From an uncultured Acetatifactor sp. (lineage in GTDB: Bacteria; Bacillota; Clostridia; Lachnospirales; Lachnospiraceae): a DNA stretch of 64,000 nt. The notes under the pieces were generated by a model. That model saw only the letters and a list, made by a program, of their open reading frames with translations, did no database searches and was not told where the DNA came from. The position numbers and the translations under genes were made by a program. Positions 33,502-41,943 of the stretch are shown in pieces. Location of the stretch: the NCBI GenBank assembly GCA_910584375.1, contig CAJUAH010000024.1, positions 1 to 64,000 on the forward strand, given 5' to 3'. How positions within the stretch are numbered: position 1 is the first letter of the stretch; every line of letters begins with the position of its first letter.

Positions 33502-36500
33502 ATGAGTCTGCGGTTTTATTTTGGTCCTTCGGGCGTGGGAAAAAGTTACAGGCTGTATCAGGAGATTGTGGAGAGATCCATGGAGGAGAAAGCTGCCGTC
33601 GGAAACGGTATGCGGCGCAGTTATCTGGTCGTGGTGCCCGATCAGTTTACGATGCAGACCCAGCAGGAGTTGGTGACTATGCACCCCTGCGAAGGCATCA
33701 TGAACATTGATGTGTTGAGTTTCGGGCGTTTGTCCCACCGCATTCTGGAGGAAGTGGGCGGCGAGGATATCCCTGTGCTGGATGATACGGGCAAGAGCCT
33801 GGTGCTGCAAAAGGTGGCGGCGGGGCTGAAAGACCGTCTGCCTGCGCTGGGGGGATATCTGCACCGTCAGGGATATATCCACGAGGTGAAGAGCGCCATA
33901 TCGGAGTTCATGCAGTACGGCCTGTCCCCGCAGGATGTGGACAAGCTGACGGAGTATGCCGCGAAGAGAGGCGCGCTGCATCATAAGCTCAAGGATCTGG
34001 GGCTGCTCTATCAGGGTTTTCTCGACTATATCGGCGGACACTTTATCACCACCGAGGAGACGCTGGATCTGGTGTGCCGCTCTCTGGGCAAATCCAGACT
34101 GATCCCCGGCAGCGTTATCGTTTTTGACGGTTTCACCGGCTTTACGCCCATTCAAAACAGGGTGATCCAGGAGCTGATGCGGCTGGCGGCGGAGGTGGTG
34201 GTCACGGTGACGCTGGGAGCGGGCGAGGATCCCTACAGGCTGGACGGGGAACAGAAACTGTTCTATCTGAGCAAAAAGACGGTGCATGACCTGACGGAGC
34301 TTGCGGGGCAGGCGGGTGTGGAGAGAGGGCAGGACGTGATCATCGCTCCCGGAGAGCGGCACCGCTTTGTAGGCAATCCGGCTCTGCAAAGTCTGGAACA
34401 GAACCTTTTTCGCACGGATCCTGCCCCCTATACAGAGCCTCAGGAGCAGATCCGGCTCTTTGAGGCGGATACGCCCAAGGAGGAAGCCCATCAGGCGGGT
34501 CTGGCCATCCTGGGGCTGATCCGACGGGAGGGGCTGCAGTACCGGGATATCGCGGTGATCACCGGCAGTCTGGATACTTATGCAGCCCATGTGGAGACGG
34601 AGTTTGCGGATATGGGGATACCGTGCTATATTGACCGCACCAGAGGGATCACGCTGAGTCCCATGATTGAATATATCAAGAGCGCCCTGCAATTGTTTTT
34701 GCAGGATTTTTCTTATGAGGCGGTGTTTCACTATCTGCGCAGCGGACTGGCGGCGCTGACTCCCGCGGAGACGGACGATCTGGAGAACTATGTGCGGGAA
34801 ACCGGAGTGAGAGGGCTTAAGAAGTGGAGAGGACTTTTCACCCGTAAGACCCGGGACATGGGGGAGGATGAGGAGGAGCTTGCGAGGATCAACGAGCTGC
34901 GGGAGAGAATGATGGAGCAGCTGCGGCCTCTGGCGGGGGGCAGGCATTCCAGAGCCTGCGACCATGTGGACAGACTGTATGATTTTCTGCATGACAATGA
35001 GGTACAGCGTCTGCTGGCGGATATGGCGGCGGACTTTAAGGCTGCCGGGGACCTGGTGCGGGCCAAGGAGTACGAGCAGATCTATCGGCTGGTGATGGAG
35101 CTGCTGGAACAGATCTACGGATTGCTGGGGGAGGAGGAAATCTCGCTGCAGGAGTTCTATGAGATATTGGAGGCCGGTTTCGGCGAGATCCAGGTGGGAA
35201 CGCTGCCCCAAAACGTTGACCGTATTCTGGTAGGAGATATGGAGCGCACACGGCTGAAACAGATCAAGGTGCTGTTTTTTCTGGGAGTCAATGACGGCAA
35301 CATTCCCAAGAGCGTATCCAAGGGCGGTATCATCTCGGATATGGACAGGGAATTTTTAAGAGGTTCCCGGCTGGAGCTGGCGCCCACTCCCAGGCAGCAG
35401 ATGTTCATTCAGCGCCTGTACCTGTATTTGAATCTGACCAAGCCCTCCCGGCAGTTGTATCTGTCCTATGCCCGTATGGGCAACGACGGCAAGAGTCTTC
35501 GCCCTGCCTATCTGGTGGGAACTCTCAGGAAACTGTTTCCCGGACTCCAGGTGCAATACCCTGCCCGGCAGCCGGTACTGGCCCAGGTGGCTACGCCCCG
35601 GGAGGGTATGCGCTATCTGGCCCAGGGGCTGCGGGACTATGCGGAGGGGGCCCTGGAGAGCCAGGGGGAGTCGTCCGGATCAGGGCTGTCTGACCCAGGG
35701 CAGAAGGGACGGGATTTTTTTACTCTGTATGCGGCGTATGCCGGAATGGAGGGGCAGAGGGAAAGTGTGGAACTGCTGCGCCGGGCGGCTTTTGCGCGCT
35801 ATCAGGAGAGCGGGCTTTCCCGGGCCGTGGCCAGAGCCCTCTATGGGATGCGTCTGGAGAACAGCGTCAGCCGTCTGGAAACCTATGCCGCCTGCGCTTA
35901 TCAGCATTTTTTGCAGTACGGCCTGACGCTGCGGGAGCGGGAAGAATTCGGATTTGAAAATGTGGATATGGGCAATGCCTTTCATCAGGTACTGGACATG
36001 TTTGCGGGCAGCCTGGAGGAAAGCGGTTATACCTGGTTTGATTTTCCTCAGGAATGGGCCGGGCGGACCGTGGAGGAGTCTCTGGAGAGGTTCGCTGCTC
36101 AGTACGGGGGGAGCGTTCTGTACGCCAGCGCCCGCAGCGCCTACGGCATCCGGCGCATGGGGCGGATATTGAAGAGGACGGTACAGGCGTTGCAGAGCCA
36201 ACTGCAAAAAGGCAGTTTTGTTCCGGACGGACACGAGCTGTCCTTCCATATGGCGGATCGGCTGGAGGCAGTGAACATAACGCTGTCCCAGGAGGAGAGG
36301 ATGCGCCTTGTAGGCCGTATTGACCGGGTGGATATCTCGGAGACCGAGGACAGGGTGTACGTAAAAGTGATCGACTACAAATCCGGCGACCGCCGTTTTG
36401 ACCTGGCGGCTCTGTATTACGGATTGCAGCTGCAGTTGGTGGTGTATATGAACGCCGCCGCAGAGCTGGAGGCCCGCAGGCACCCGGACAAGGAGATCGT

Positions 36501-36987
36501 TCCGGCGGCCATGCTCTATTACCATGTGACGGACCCCATGGTGGAGACCCAGGCCGAGCTGACGCCTCAGGAGATTAATGAGCAGATCCTGGAACAACTT
36601 CGGATGAACGGCGTGGTGTGCGGCGAGGAGGATATCATACAGCGCCTGGACCGGGAGATGGGGGACCGTTCCGTCGTGATACCGGTGGAGAAAAAAAAGG
36701 ACGGAAGTTACTCTGCCCGATCCTCCGTCATGAGCAGCCGGGAGATGGGAGTGGTGTCCGCCTATGTGAGCCATAAGGTACGGCAGATCGGCCGGGAGAT
36801 ATTGGAGGGCCACAAGGAGATCAACCCTTATGAAAAGGGCAGTTCGGAGGCATGTACTTACTGCGCCTACAAAAAAGTGTGCGGATTTGACGTAAGCATC
36901 CCCGGATATCGCAAAAGGGTGTTGCAGGATCTGGATAAACAGGCGGTGTTTCAGGGGATGGAAGAGGCGCTGGAGAAGAAGGAGTGA
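33502..36987 (+). CDS. addB: ATP-dependent helicase/nuclease subunit B
   Basis: This 1161-aa AddB is partner of AddA in the Firmicute counterpart of RecBCD. The complex processes double-strand ends, recognises Chi and prepares DNA for RecA. Near the N-terminus is GPSGVGKS (Walker A-like). The C-terminal nuclease contains VIDYKSGDRRF. The iron-sulfur cluster ligands are readable: one Cys in YAACAYQHFLQYG and three in EACTYCAYKKVCGF (C-x2-C-x5-C). This intact set argues for activity. It is followed five bases later by addA. Confidence 0.95.
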   Translation: MSLRFYFGPSGVGKSYRLYQEIVERSMEEKAAVGNGMRRSYLVVVPDQFTMQTQQELVTMHPCEGIMNIDVLSFGRLSHRILEEVGGEDIPVLDDTGKSLVLQKVAAGLKDRLPALGGYLHRQGYIHEVKSAISEFMQYGLSPQDVDKLTEYAAKRGALHHKLKDLGLLYQGFLDYIGGHFITTEETLDLVCRSLGKSRLIPGSVIVFDGFTGFTPIQNRVIQELMRLAAEVVVTVTLGAGEDPYRLDGEQKLFYLSKKTVHDLTELAGQAGVERGQDVIIAPGERHRFVGNPALQSLEQNLFRTDPAPYTEPQEQIRLFEADTPKEEAHQAGLAILGLIRREGLQYRDIAVITGSLDTYAAHVETEFADMGIPCYIDRTRGITLSPMIEYIKSALQLFLQDFSYEAVFHYLRSGLAALTPAETDDLENYVRETGVRGLKKWRGLFTRKTRDMGEDEEELARINELRERMMEQLRPLAGGRHSRACDHVDRLYDFLHDNEVQRLLADMAADFKAAGDLVRAKEYEQIYRLVMELLEQIYGLLGEEEISLQEFYEILEAGFGEIQVGTLPQNVDRILVGDMERTRLKQIKVLFFLGVNDGNIPKSVSKGGIISDMDREFLRGSRLELAPTPRQQMFIQRLYLYLNLTKPSRQLYLSYARMGNDGKSLRPAYLVGTLRKLFPGLQVQYPARQPVLAQVATPREGMRYLAQGLRDYAEGALESQGESSGSGLSDPGQKGRDFFTLYAAYAGMEGQRESVELLRRAAFARYQESGLSRAVARALYGMRLENSVSRLETYAACAYQHFLQYGLTLREREEFGFENVDMGNAFHQVLDMFAGSLEESGYTWFDFPQEWAGRTVEESLERFAAQYGGSVLYASARSAYGIRRMGRILKRTVQALQSQLQKGSFVPDGHELSFHMADRLEAVNITLSQEERMRLVGRIDRVDISETEDRVYVKVIDYKSGDRRFDLAALYYGLQLQLVVYMNAAAELEARRHPDKEIVPAAMLYYHVTDPMVETQAELTPQEINEQILEQLRMNGVVCGEEDIIQRLDREMGDRSVVIPVEKKKDGSYSARSSVMSSREMGVVSAYVSHKVRQIGREILEGHKEINPYEKGSSEACTYCAYKKVCGFDVSIPGYRKRVLQDLDKQAVFQGMEEALEKKE

Positions 36988-36991
36988 TACG

Positions 36992-39900
36992 ATGGGTATA
37001 CAATATACGCCGGACCAGCAGAAGGTCATCGACCTGCGGGACAGGAACATACTGGTGTCGGCGGCGGCGGGCAGCGGCAAGACGGCAGTGCTGGTGGAGC
37101 GGATCATCCGCATGATCTGTGACGAGAGCAGGCCGGTGGATGTGGACAGGCTGCTGATCGTGACCTTCACCAACGCCGCCGCCGCCGAGATGCGGGAGAG
37201 GATTCGCCTGGGGCTGGAGAAGGAGCTGGAGGAGCATCCCGGCTCGGAGCATATAGAGCGTCAGGTGACGCTGCTGCACAATGCGCTGATCACCACCATC
37301 GACAGTTTCTGTCTCTATCTGATCCGCAATCATTTTCAGGAGATCGGCCTGGACCCCGCCATGCGGGTAGCTGACGAGGGGGAGATCGAGCTTTTGAAAC
37401 AGGATGTGCTGCAAGCCCTGCTGGAAGAACATTTTGCCGGGGAGGACCCGGACTTTGTGGCCTGCGTGGAATTTTTCTGCCCCGGCGGCAGGGAGAGCGT
37501 GCTGGAACAGCATATCCTGAAACTGCACGAATACGCGGAGAGCTGCCCCTGGCCGGAGCAGTGGCTGGAGGAGAGAAAGGGAGATTATGCCGCGGCGGAC
37601 GAGGCGGCCTGGGAGCGCTGTGCCTGCGGCGGGTATCTGCGCCGGTATGTGATCCGGACGGTGCAGGGCTGCGGGGACACGCTGGAACATATGCTGGGGA
37701 TCTGCGGGGAGCCGGACGGCCCCTATATGTACGCGCCGGTGCTGGAGCAGGAGCGGGACATGCTGTATGCTCTTCTGGAGCGGCTGGAGTTATCCCAGGG
37801 GACGGCTGCGGGGGAGGAGGGGGCCATGAGCCGTATGGCCCGGGAACTGTGGGAGATCAGCTTTGGAAAACTGCCGGCGAAAAAGGACCCTGTGGTATCC
37901 CCGGAAAAGCGGGAGCTAGTGAAGAATGTGCGCGGCGATGTGAAGGACACGCTGCGGGATCTGCGGGAGCAGTTTTTTGCCACTCCCATCTCCTTGAGTC
38001 TGGCGCAGATGCAGGCCTGTCAGGCCCCGGTCTGTACGCTGACCGATCTGGCGCTGGAGTTCGGGCGGGCGTTCCGGCAGCGCAAACAGGAGAAAAAGCT
38101 GATGGATTTTTCCGACATCGAGCATTACGCTCTGGAGATCCTGCTGCGCCGGGAGGAGGGAGAGATACTTCCCAGCCCGGTGGCCCGGGAGTACAGGGAG
38201 TATTTTCGGGAAATACTCATCGACGAGTATCAGGACAGCAATCTGGTGCAGGAATACCTGCTCCGGGCGGTGTCCGGCGAGGAGGACGGACAGTATAACC
38301 GCTTTATGGTGGGCGACGTCAAACAGAGTATTTACAAATTCCGTCTGGCCAGACCCGAGCTTTTTCTGGAAAAATATGAAACTTATACCGGGGAGGAGGG
38401 TATACGGCAGCGGATCGACTTAAGCCGCAATTTCCGCAGCCGCCGGGAGGTTTTGGAGACGGTGAACGGTATGTTCGCCAATCTGATGAGCCGGGACAAG
38501 GGAGGCATCGTCTATGATGACCGGGCGGCTCTGTACGCGGGGGCGGAGTATCCCCAGGGGCCGGACTGCCGCAGCGAACTGCTGCTGGCGGAGAAACCGG
38601 ATAAGGACAGCCAGGTTACGCCCAGAGCCAGGGAGGCGCAGATGATCGCGGCCAGAATCCACGGACTGCGCCGGGATCATCGGGTGACGGATAAAGCCAC
38701 CGGACAGCTGCGCCCGGTCCGCTACGGTGACATAGTGATCCTGCTGCGCACGGTAAACGGCTGGGACGAGGAGTTTCGGGAGGTATTGGAAGGGGAGGGC
38801 ATTCCCGTGTACATCTCCTCCAAGACGGGATATTTTGCCGCCATCGAGGTACAGGAGCTGCTGCAGCTACTGCGCGTGTTGGACAATCCCACGCAGGATA
38901 TTCCTCTGTTCGGCGTCATGAAATCTGTTTTTGGCGGCTTTTCGGAGGAGGAGATTGCACTGCTGAGAAGTCGGAATCGGGAGGTAAGCCTGTGGAAAGC
39001 CCTGTGCGCTGCAGGGGAGGAAGAAGATCGGGAGGAGCTTTCGGAAAAATGCCGCCGTTTCAGGGAGCGTGTGGATACCTACCGGAGCTACACGGTCTAT
39101 ATGCCCATACGCCAGCTCTTAGAGACGATCCTGCGGGAACATGACTATCTGCAATATGTGACGGCCCTGCCTGCCGGGAGCAAACGCCGGGCCAATGTGG
39201 AGATGCTGCTGACCAAGGCTTCGGATTTTGAGAAGACCAGCTATTTCGGGCTGTTTCATTTCGTGCGGTACATTGAACAACTGGAGAAATACGACGTGGA
39301 CTTCGGGGAGGCGGGTTCTCTGGATGAAAACGCCGATGTGGTGCGTATTATGAGCATCCACCGGAGCAAGGGACTGGAGTTCCCCATCACCTTTGTCTCC
39401 GGCCTTGCCAAGCGTTTTAATATGCAGGATGCGAACCGGAGCTTTCTGATGGATATGGACTTTGGGCTGGGGACGGATTATGTGGATGTGGAACGGCGGG
39501 TGCGGGGCAAGACCCTGCGCCGCATGGTAGTCGCTAAAAAGATGCGGGAGGAAAATCTGGCGGAGGAGCTTCGGGTGCTGTATGTGGCGCTGACCAGAGC
39601 CAGGGAAAAACTGATTATGACCGCATGCGCGGCGGACTGCGAGGCATTGTGTCAGCAGCAGCGGCTGCGGGGACAGGGGCCGTTGAGTTATCTGGATTTT
39701 ATCGGCGCGGGGAGCTATCTGGAGTATATCCTGCCCGCCCTGGAACCTGTGTCCGTGCAGGTGTCCGTGTGGCAGGAGGAGGAACTGGCCGGAGAGGCGG
39801 TGCGCGAGCAGGTGGATCTGGCCGGGAGAGAACTGCGGCTGGAGCAGGCTCTGCTGTGGGCGGACCGGGAGCAGGTCAGGGAACTGGAACAGCGTTTTTC

Positions 39901-40654
39901 GTATACTTATTCGTATCGAGAGCTGGAACAGCTATATACCAAAACCAGCGTTTCCGAGCTGAAGATTGCCGCCATGGAGGAGAAGGACGAGGCGGCTTAC
40001 CAGGCCTTTGAGCAAAAGGAGATCGTGCCTTATGTGCCAAGTTTCAGACAGAGCGCCCAGGAGGCAGGGGGAACGCTGCGGGGCAATGCTTTTCATAAGG
40101 TCATGGAGCTGGCGGACTATGAGGAGTTGTATCAGAAGGTATATGCGAGTATGCCGGAGAGCGAAGAGACGTTCACACGGGCGGGGGATGAGAGCGTACT
40201 GCGCCACAATCTGCGGGAGATGCTGGCCCGGGAGACTGCCCAGGGGAGACTCCCGGAGAGTTACCGTCAGGTGCTGCAGGAACACAAGCTGCTGCGCTTT
40301 TTTCGGGACGGTCTGGCATGGCGGATGTGGCGGGCCCACAGAGCGGGAGCGCTGTATCGGGAGCAGCCCTTTGTATACGGCATCAGCGCCGCCCGCTTAA
40401 AGCCCTGTTTCCCTGCGGGGGAGAAGGTGCTGATCCAGGGTATTATAGACGCTTTCTTTGTGGAAGACGGGCAGATCGTTGTGGTGGACTACAAGACCGA
40501 CCGGGTGCAAACCGGGGAGGAGCTTTGGAACCGCTATGCGGAGCAGCTCAAATACTATGAAGAGGCTTTGGGTAAGCTGATGGGACTGCCGGTGGGGGAG
40601 AAGATTTTATACTCTTCCAGCCTTGGGTGTTGCGTGACGGAGCCGGGAAAGTAA
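36992..40654 (+). CDS. addA: ATP-dependent helicase/nuclease subunit A
   Basis: This 1220-aa UvrD-like helicase with C-terminal nuclease is the motor of AddAB. Walker A is AAAGSGKTAVLVERI near residues 22-36. The helicase motif II region reads ILIDEYQDSN. Motif VI is VLYVALTRAREKL. The nuclease motif is VVVDYKTDRV. The TPDQQKVID opening matches the Q-motif. Length is typical. ATG 36992 starts four bases after the addB stop, with the ribosome site inside the addB end (GAAGAAGGAG). Confidence 0.96.
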   Translation: MGIQYTPDQQKVIDLRDRNILVSAAAGSGKTAVLVERIIRMICDESRPVDVDRLLIVTFTNAAAAEMRERIRLGLEKELEEHPGSEHIERQVTLLHNALITTIDSFCLYLIRNHFQEIGLDPAMRVADEGEIELLKQDVLQALLEEHFAGEDPDFVACVEFFCPGGRESVLEQHILKLHEYAESCPWPEQWLEERKGDYAAADEAAWERCACGGYLRRYVIRTVQGCGDTLEHMLGICGEPDGPYMYAPVLEQERDMLYALLERLELSQGTAAGEEGAMSRMARELWEISFGKLPAKKDPVVSPEKRELVKNVRGDVKDTLRDLREQFFATPISLSLAQMQACQAPVCTLTDLALEFGRAFRQRKQEKKLMDFSDIEHYALEILLRREEGEILPSPVAREYREYFREILIDEYQDSNLVQEYLLRAVSGEEDGQYNRFMVGDVKQSIYKFRLARPELFLEKYETYTGEEGIRQRIDLSRNFRSRREVLETVNGMFANLMSRDKGGIVYDDRAALYAGAEYPQGPDCRSELLLAEKPDKDSQVTPRAREAQMIAARIHGLRRDHRVTDKATGQLRPVRYGDIVILLRTVNGWDEEFREVLEGEGIPVYISSKTGYFAAIEVQELLQLLRVLDNPTQDIPLFGVMKSVFGGFSEEEIALLRSRNREVSLWKALCAAGEEEDREELSEKCRRFRERVDTYRSYTVYMPIRQLLETILREHDYLQYVTALPAGSKRRANVEMLLTKASDFEKTSYFGLFHFVRYIEQLEKYDVDFGEAGSLDENADVVRIMSIHRSKGLEFPITFVSGLAKRFNMQDANRSFLMDMDFGLGTDYVDVERRVRGKTLRRMVVAKKMREENLAEELRVLYVALTRAREKLIMTACAADCEALCQQQRLRGQGPLSYLDFIGAGSYLEYILPALEPVSVQVSVWQEEELAGEAVREQVDLAGRELRLEQALLWADREQVRELEQRFSYTYSYRELEQLYTKTSVSELKIAAMEEKDEAAYQAFEQKEIVPYVPSFRQSAQEAGGTLRGNAFHKVMELADYEELYQKVYASMPESEETFTRAGDESVLRHNLREMLARETAQGRLPESYRQVLQEHKLLRFFRDGLAWRMWRAHRAGALYREQPFVYGISAARLKPCFPAGEKVLIQGIIDAFFVEDGQIVVVDYKTDRVQTGEELWNRYAEQLKYYEEALGKLMGLPVGEKILYSSSLGCCVTEPGK

Positions 40655-40742
40655 AAATATCTATTGCAATCTATAGACGCATGTGGTACTGTTTGCTACA
40701 TTTTTAATCGCACTGCTTGCCTACATAGATAGGGATAACAAG

Positions 40743-40793
40743 CGAAAATAAATAGGCCTACCTTGTCACTTAGCCAGTACAGGTAGGCCTATT
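40743..40793 (-). terminator. Terminator of the thiT transcript
   Basis: A perfect 13-bp stem (40751-40763 with 40781-40793; AATAGGCCTACCT) is followed on the minus strand by TTTATTTTC. It lies about 110 bases beyond the thiT stop. On the plus strand it has no T-run. Confidence 0.75.
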
Positions 40794-40801
40794 GCCAACC
40801 A

Positions 40802-40839
40802 GGGAGGCTAACCACTCTTGTGGGCGGTTGCTCCTTTTA
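40802..40839 (+). terminator. Probable terminator of the addBA transcript
   Basis: An imperfect hairpin pairs GGAG with CTCC and CCAC with GTGG around a TCTT loop, then runs into CCTTTTAT. It lies 150 bases after the addA stop. The 248-base gap 40655-40902 holds this and the opposing thiT terminator, and no gene. Confidence 0.45.
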
Positions 40840-40902
40840 TGCCCTAATAATAGCATATATAAAAATCTTTTGCAAGTTTTTTATCTCAGATCACTCAAAA
40901 AA

Positions 40903-41604
40903 TCACTCCAGAGCCATTTTTTTCACACTGCCCAAAGCTTTCTTTACAGGTGGCAGCAACAGAATGATCACAGTGACAGTCGCCTCGGCAAAGATGTAGA
41001 TCGCGTTGTATGCCAGAGAGTAAGGCAGGGGAGCCCAGCCCTCCCAGGCGTAAGCGCCAAAGAAAATCCAGCCGGAAATCACGGCAAACACATACCGTCC
41101 GAGTACTGCCGCGATGTAGCCTTTGATCAGACCGTTTTTGCCGCGGGAGAACAGCCCCGAAAGTCCCAGCGCTCCAAAGGCCAGCAGATAGTCCACCACC
41201 AGCTGCATGGGGTAGAGCACATAGGGATCGATCAGCAGCTGCAACACACCGTAGGCGACGCCGGCCAGCAGTCCGGCTCCCAGCCCGAAGAAGTATCCGG
41301 GCAGGCAGATCACCAGCATGGACAGCAGTGTGACAGAGCCGCCCCAGGGAAAGGAAAACAGTTTGATATTGGACAGTACCGTGCCCAGAGCGATAGCCAT
41401 GGCGCAGAATACCAACTGTTTGACGGTCAGTTTACCGGGATGCTTTGCGGAAGAGTCCTCCCCCTTTTTGGGCCCGTGGACGCGGGCGAAAGCCACAGCG
41501 CCGCCCAGCAGGGCCAGGATGAGAACCACCAGCAGGACACTGCCCAGAGTGGTGGGGACATAGGTGTTTTCTCCCCATTCGTTGACAACAACATCATAGA
41601 ACAT
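40903..41604 (-). CDS. thiT: Energy-coupled thiamine transporter S component
   Basis: This 233-aa membrane protein with six to seven hydrophobic segments matches ThiT, the thiamine-binding S component of ECF transporters: VKQLVFCAMAIALGTVLSNI (start of the family core), LLSMLVICLPGYFFG, and the aromatic-rich YVFAVISGWIFFGAYAW that lines the thiamine pocket. An extra N-terminal membrane segment precedes the core. The shared ECF ATPase module must be encoded elsewhere. The upstream TPP riboswitch fits a thiamine uptake role. ATG 41604 directly follows a run of six T on the coding strand. Confidence 0.92.
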   Translation of the reverse strand: MFYDVVVNEWGENTYVPTTLGSVLLVVLILALLGGAVAFARVHGPKKGEDSSAKHPGKLTVKQLVFCAMAIALGTVLSNIKLFSFPWGGSVTLLSMLVICLPGYFFGLGAGLLAGVAYGVLQLLIDPYVLYPMQLVVDYLLAFGALGLSGLFSRGKNGLIKGYIAAVLGRYVFAVISGWIFFGAYAWEGWAPLPYSLAYNAIYIFAEATVTVIILLLPPVKKALGSVKKMALE

Positions 41605-41689
41605 AAAAAATCCTCCTTTGTGGGTGCAAGGAGGGACGACATCGTAATACGGATTAAGGAAATAACGGTGTTTTCCTGTCCGTATACTT
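41605..41689 (-). promoter_or_regulatory. Riboswitch expression platform with ribosome-site hairpin
   Basis: Two hairpins lie between the aptamer and the start codon. The first pairs TACGGA with TCCGTA and AGGAAA with TTTCCT (41648-41684). The second pairs CCTCCTT with AAGGAGG (41612-41634), hiding the ribosome-binding site, and is followed by six T ending at the ATG. It could stop translation, transcription, or both. Confidence 0.7.
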
Positions 41690-41774
41690 TTGCTTCCTTA
41701 CGCCGGTATTGTCCGGGTCAAGTAGTGAGGGTTAGGATATGGTATATCCAATCTCAGCGATGCGCTCCCCTAGC
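41690..41774 (-). ncRNA. TPP riboswitch (THI element)
   Basis: Read on the minus strand, the conserved thi-box blocks occur in order: CTAGGGGAGC, CTGAGAT, ACCC, TTGACCCGGACAATACCGGCG split as TTGACCCGG and AATACCGGCGTAAGGAAG. These match the TPP aptamer, which senses thiamine pyrophosphate. It lies in the leader of thiT, so high TPP should shut thiamine uptake. Confidence 0.92.
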
Positions 41775-41797
41775 GAGTATTATTTGGTTCGTAGTTT

Positions 41798-41827
41798 ATA
41801 ATATACGAGGACGGGGCGCGTTGTCAA
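41798..41827 (-). promoter_or_regulatory. Promoter of the thiT riboswitch transcript
   Basis: On the minus strand a perfect -35 TTGACA is 18 bp from TATTAT, ending about 25 bases before the aptamer. With the aptamer and platform it fills most of the gap 41605-41943. The remaining bases are the leader of the divergent glycosidase. Confidence 0.75.
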
Positions 41828-41943
41828 GATTGCGGAGCAAAAATATCCGGCAAAGTTTTGGTTGCGATTGTAAATGTTTTATGGGACAATGGAAAAAAGG
41901 AGCATGGATTCCGACAAAAATAGCAGAAAGGTATGGACAGATC

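Noticed and set aside
40792..41943. A 380-residue N-terminal extension of the GH3 gene
   Set aside because: The frame is open by chance through the terminator, the antisense of thiT and the riboswitch. The sequence there is low-complexity Gln/His-rich and unlike any GH3.
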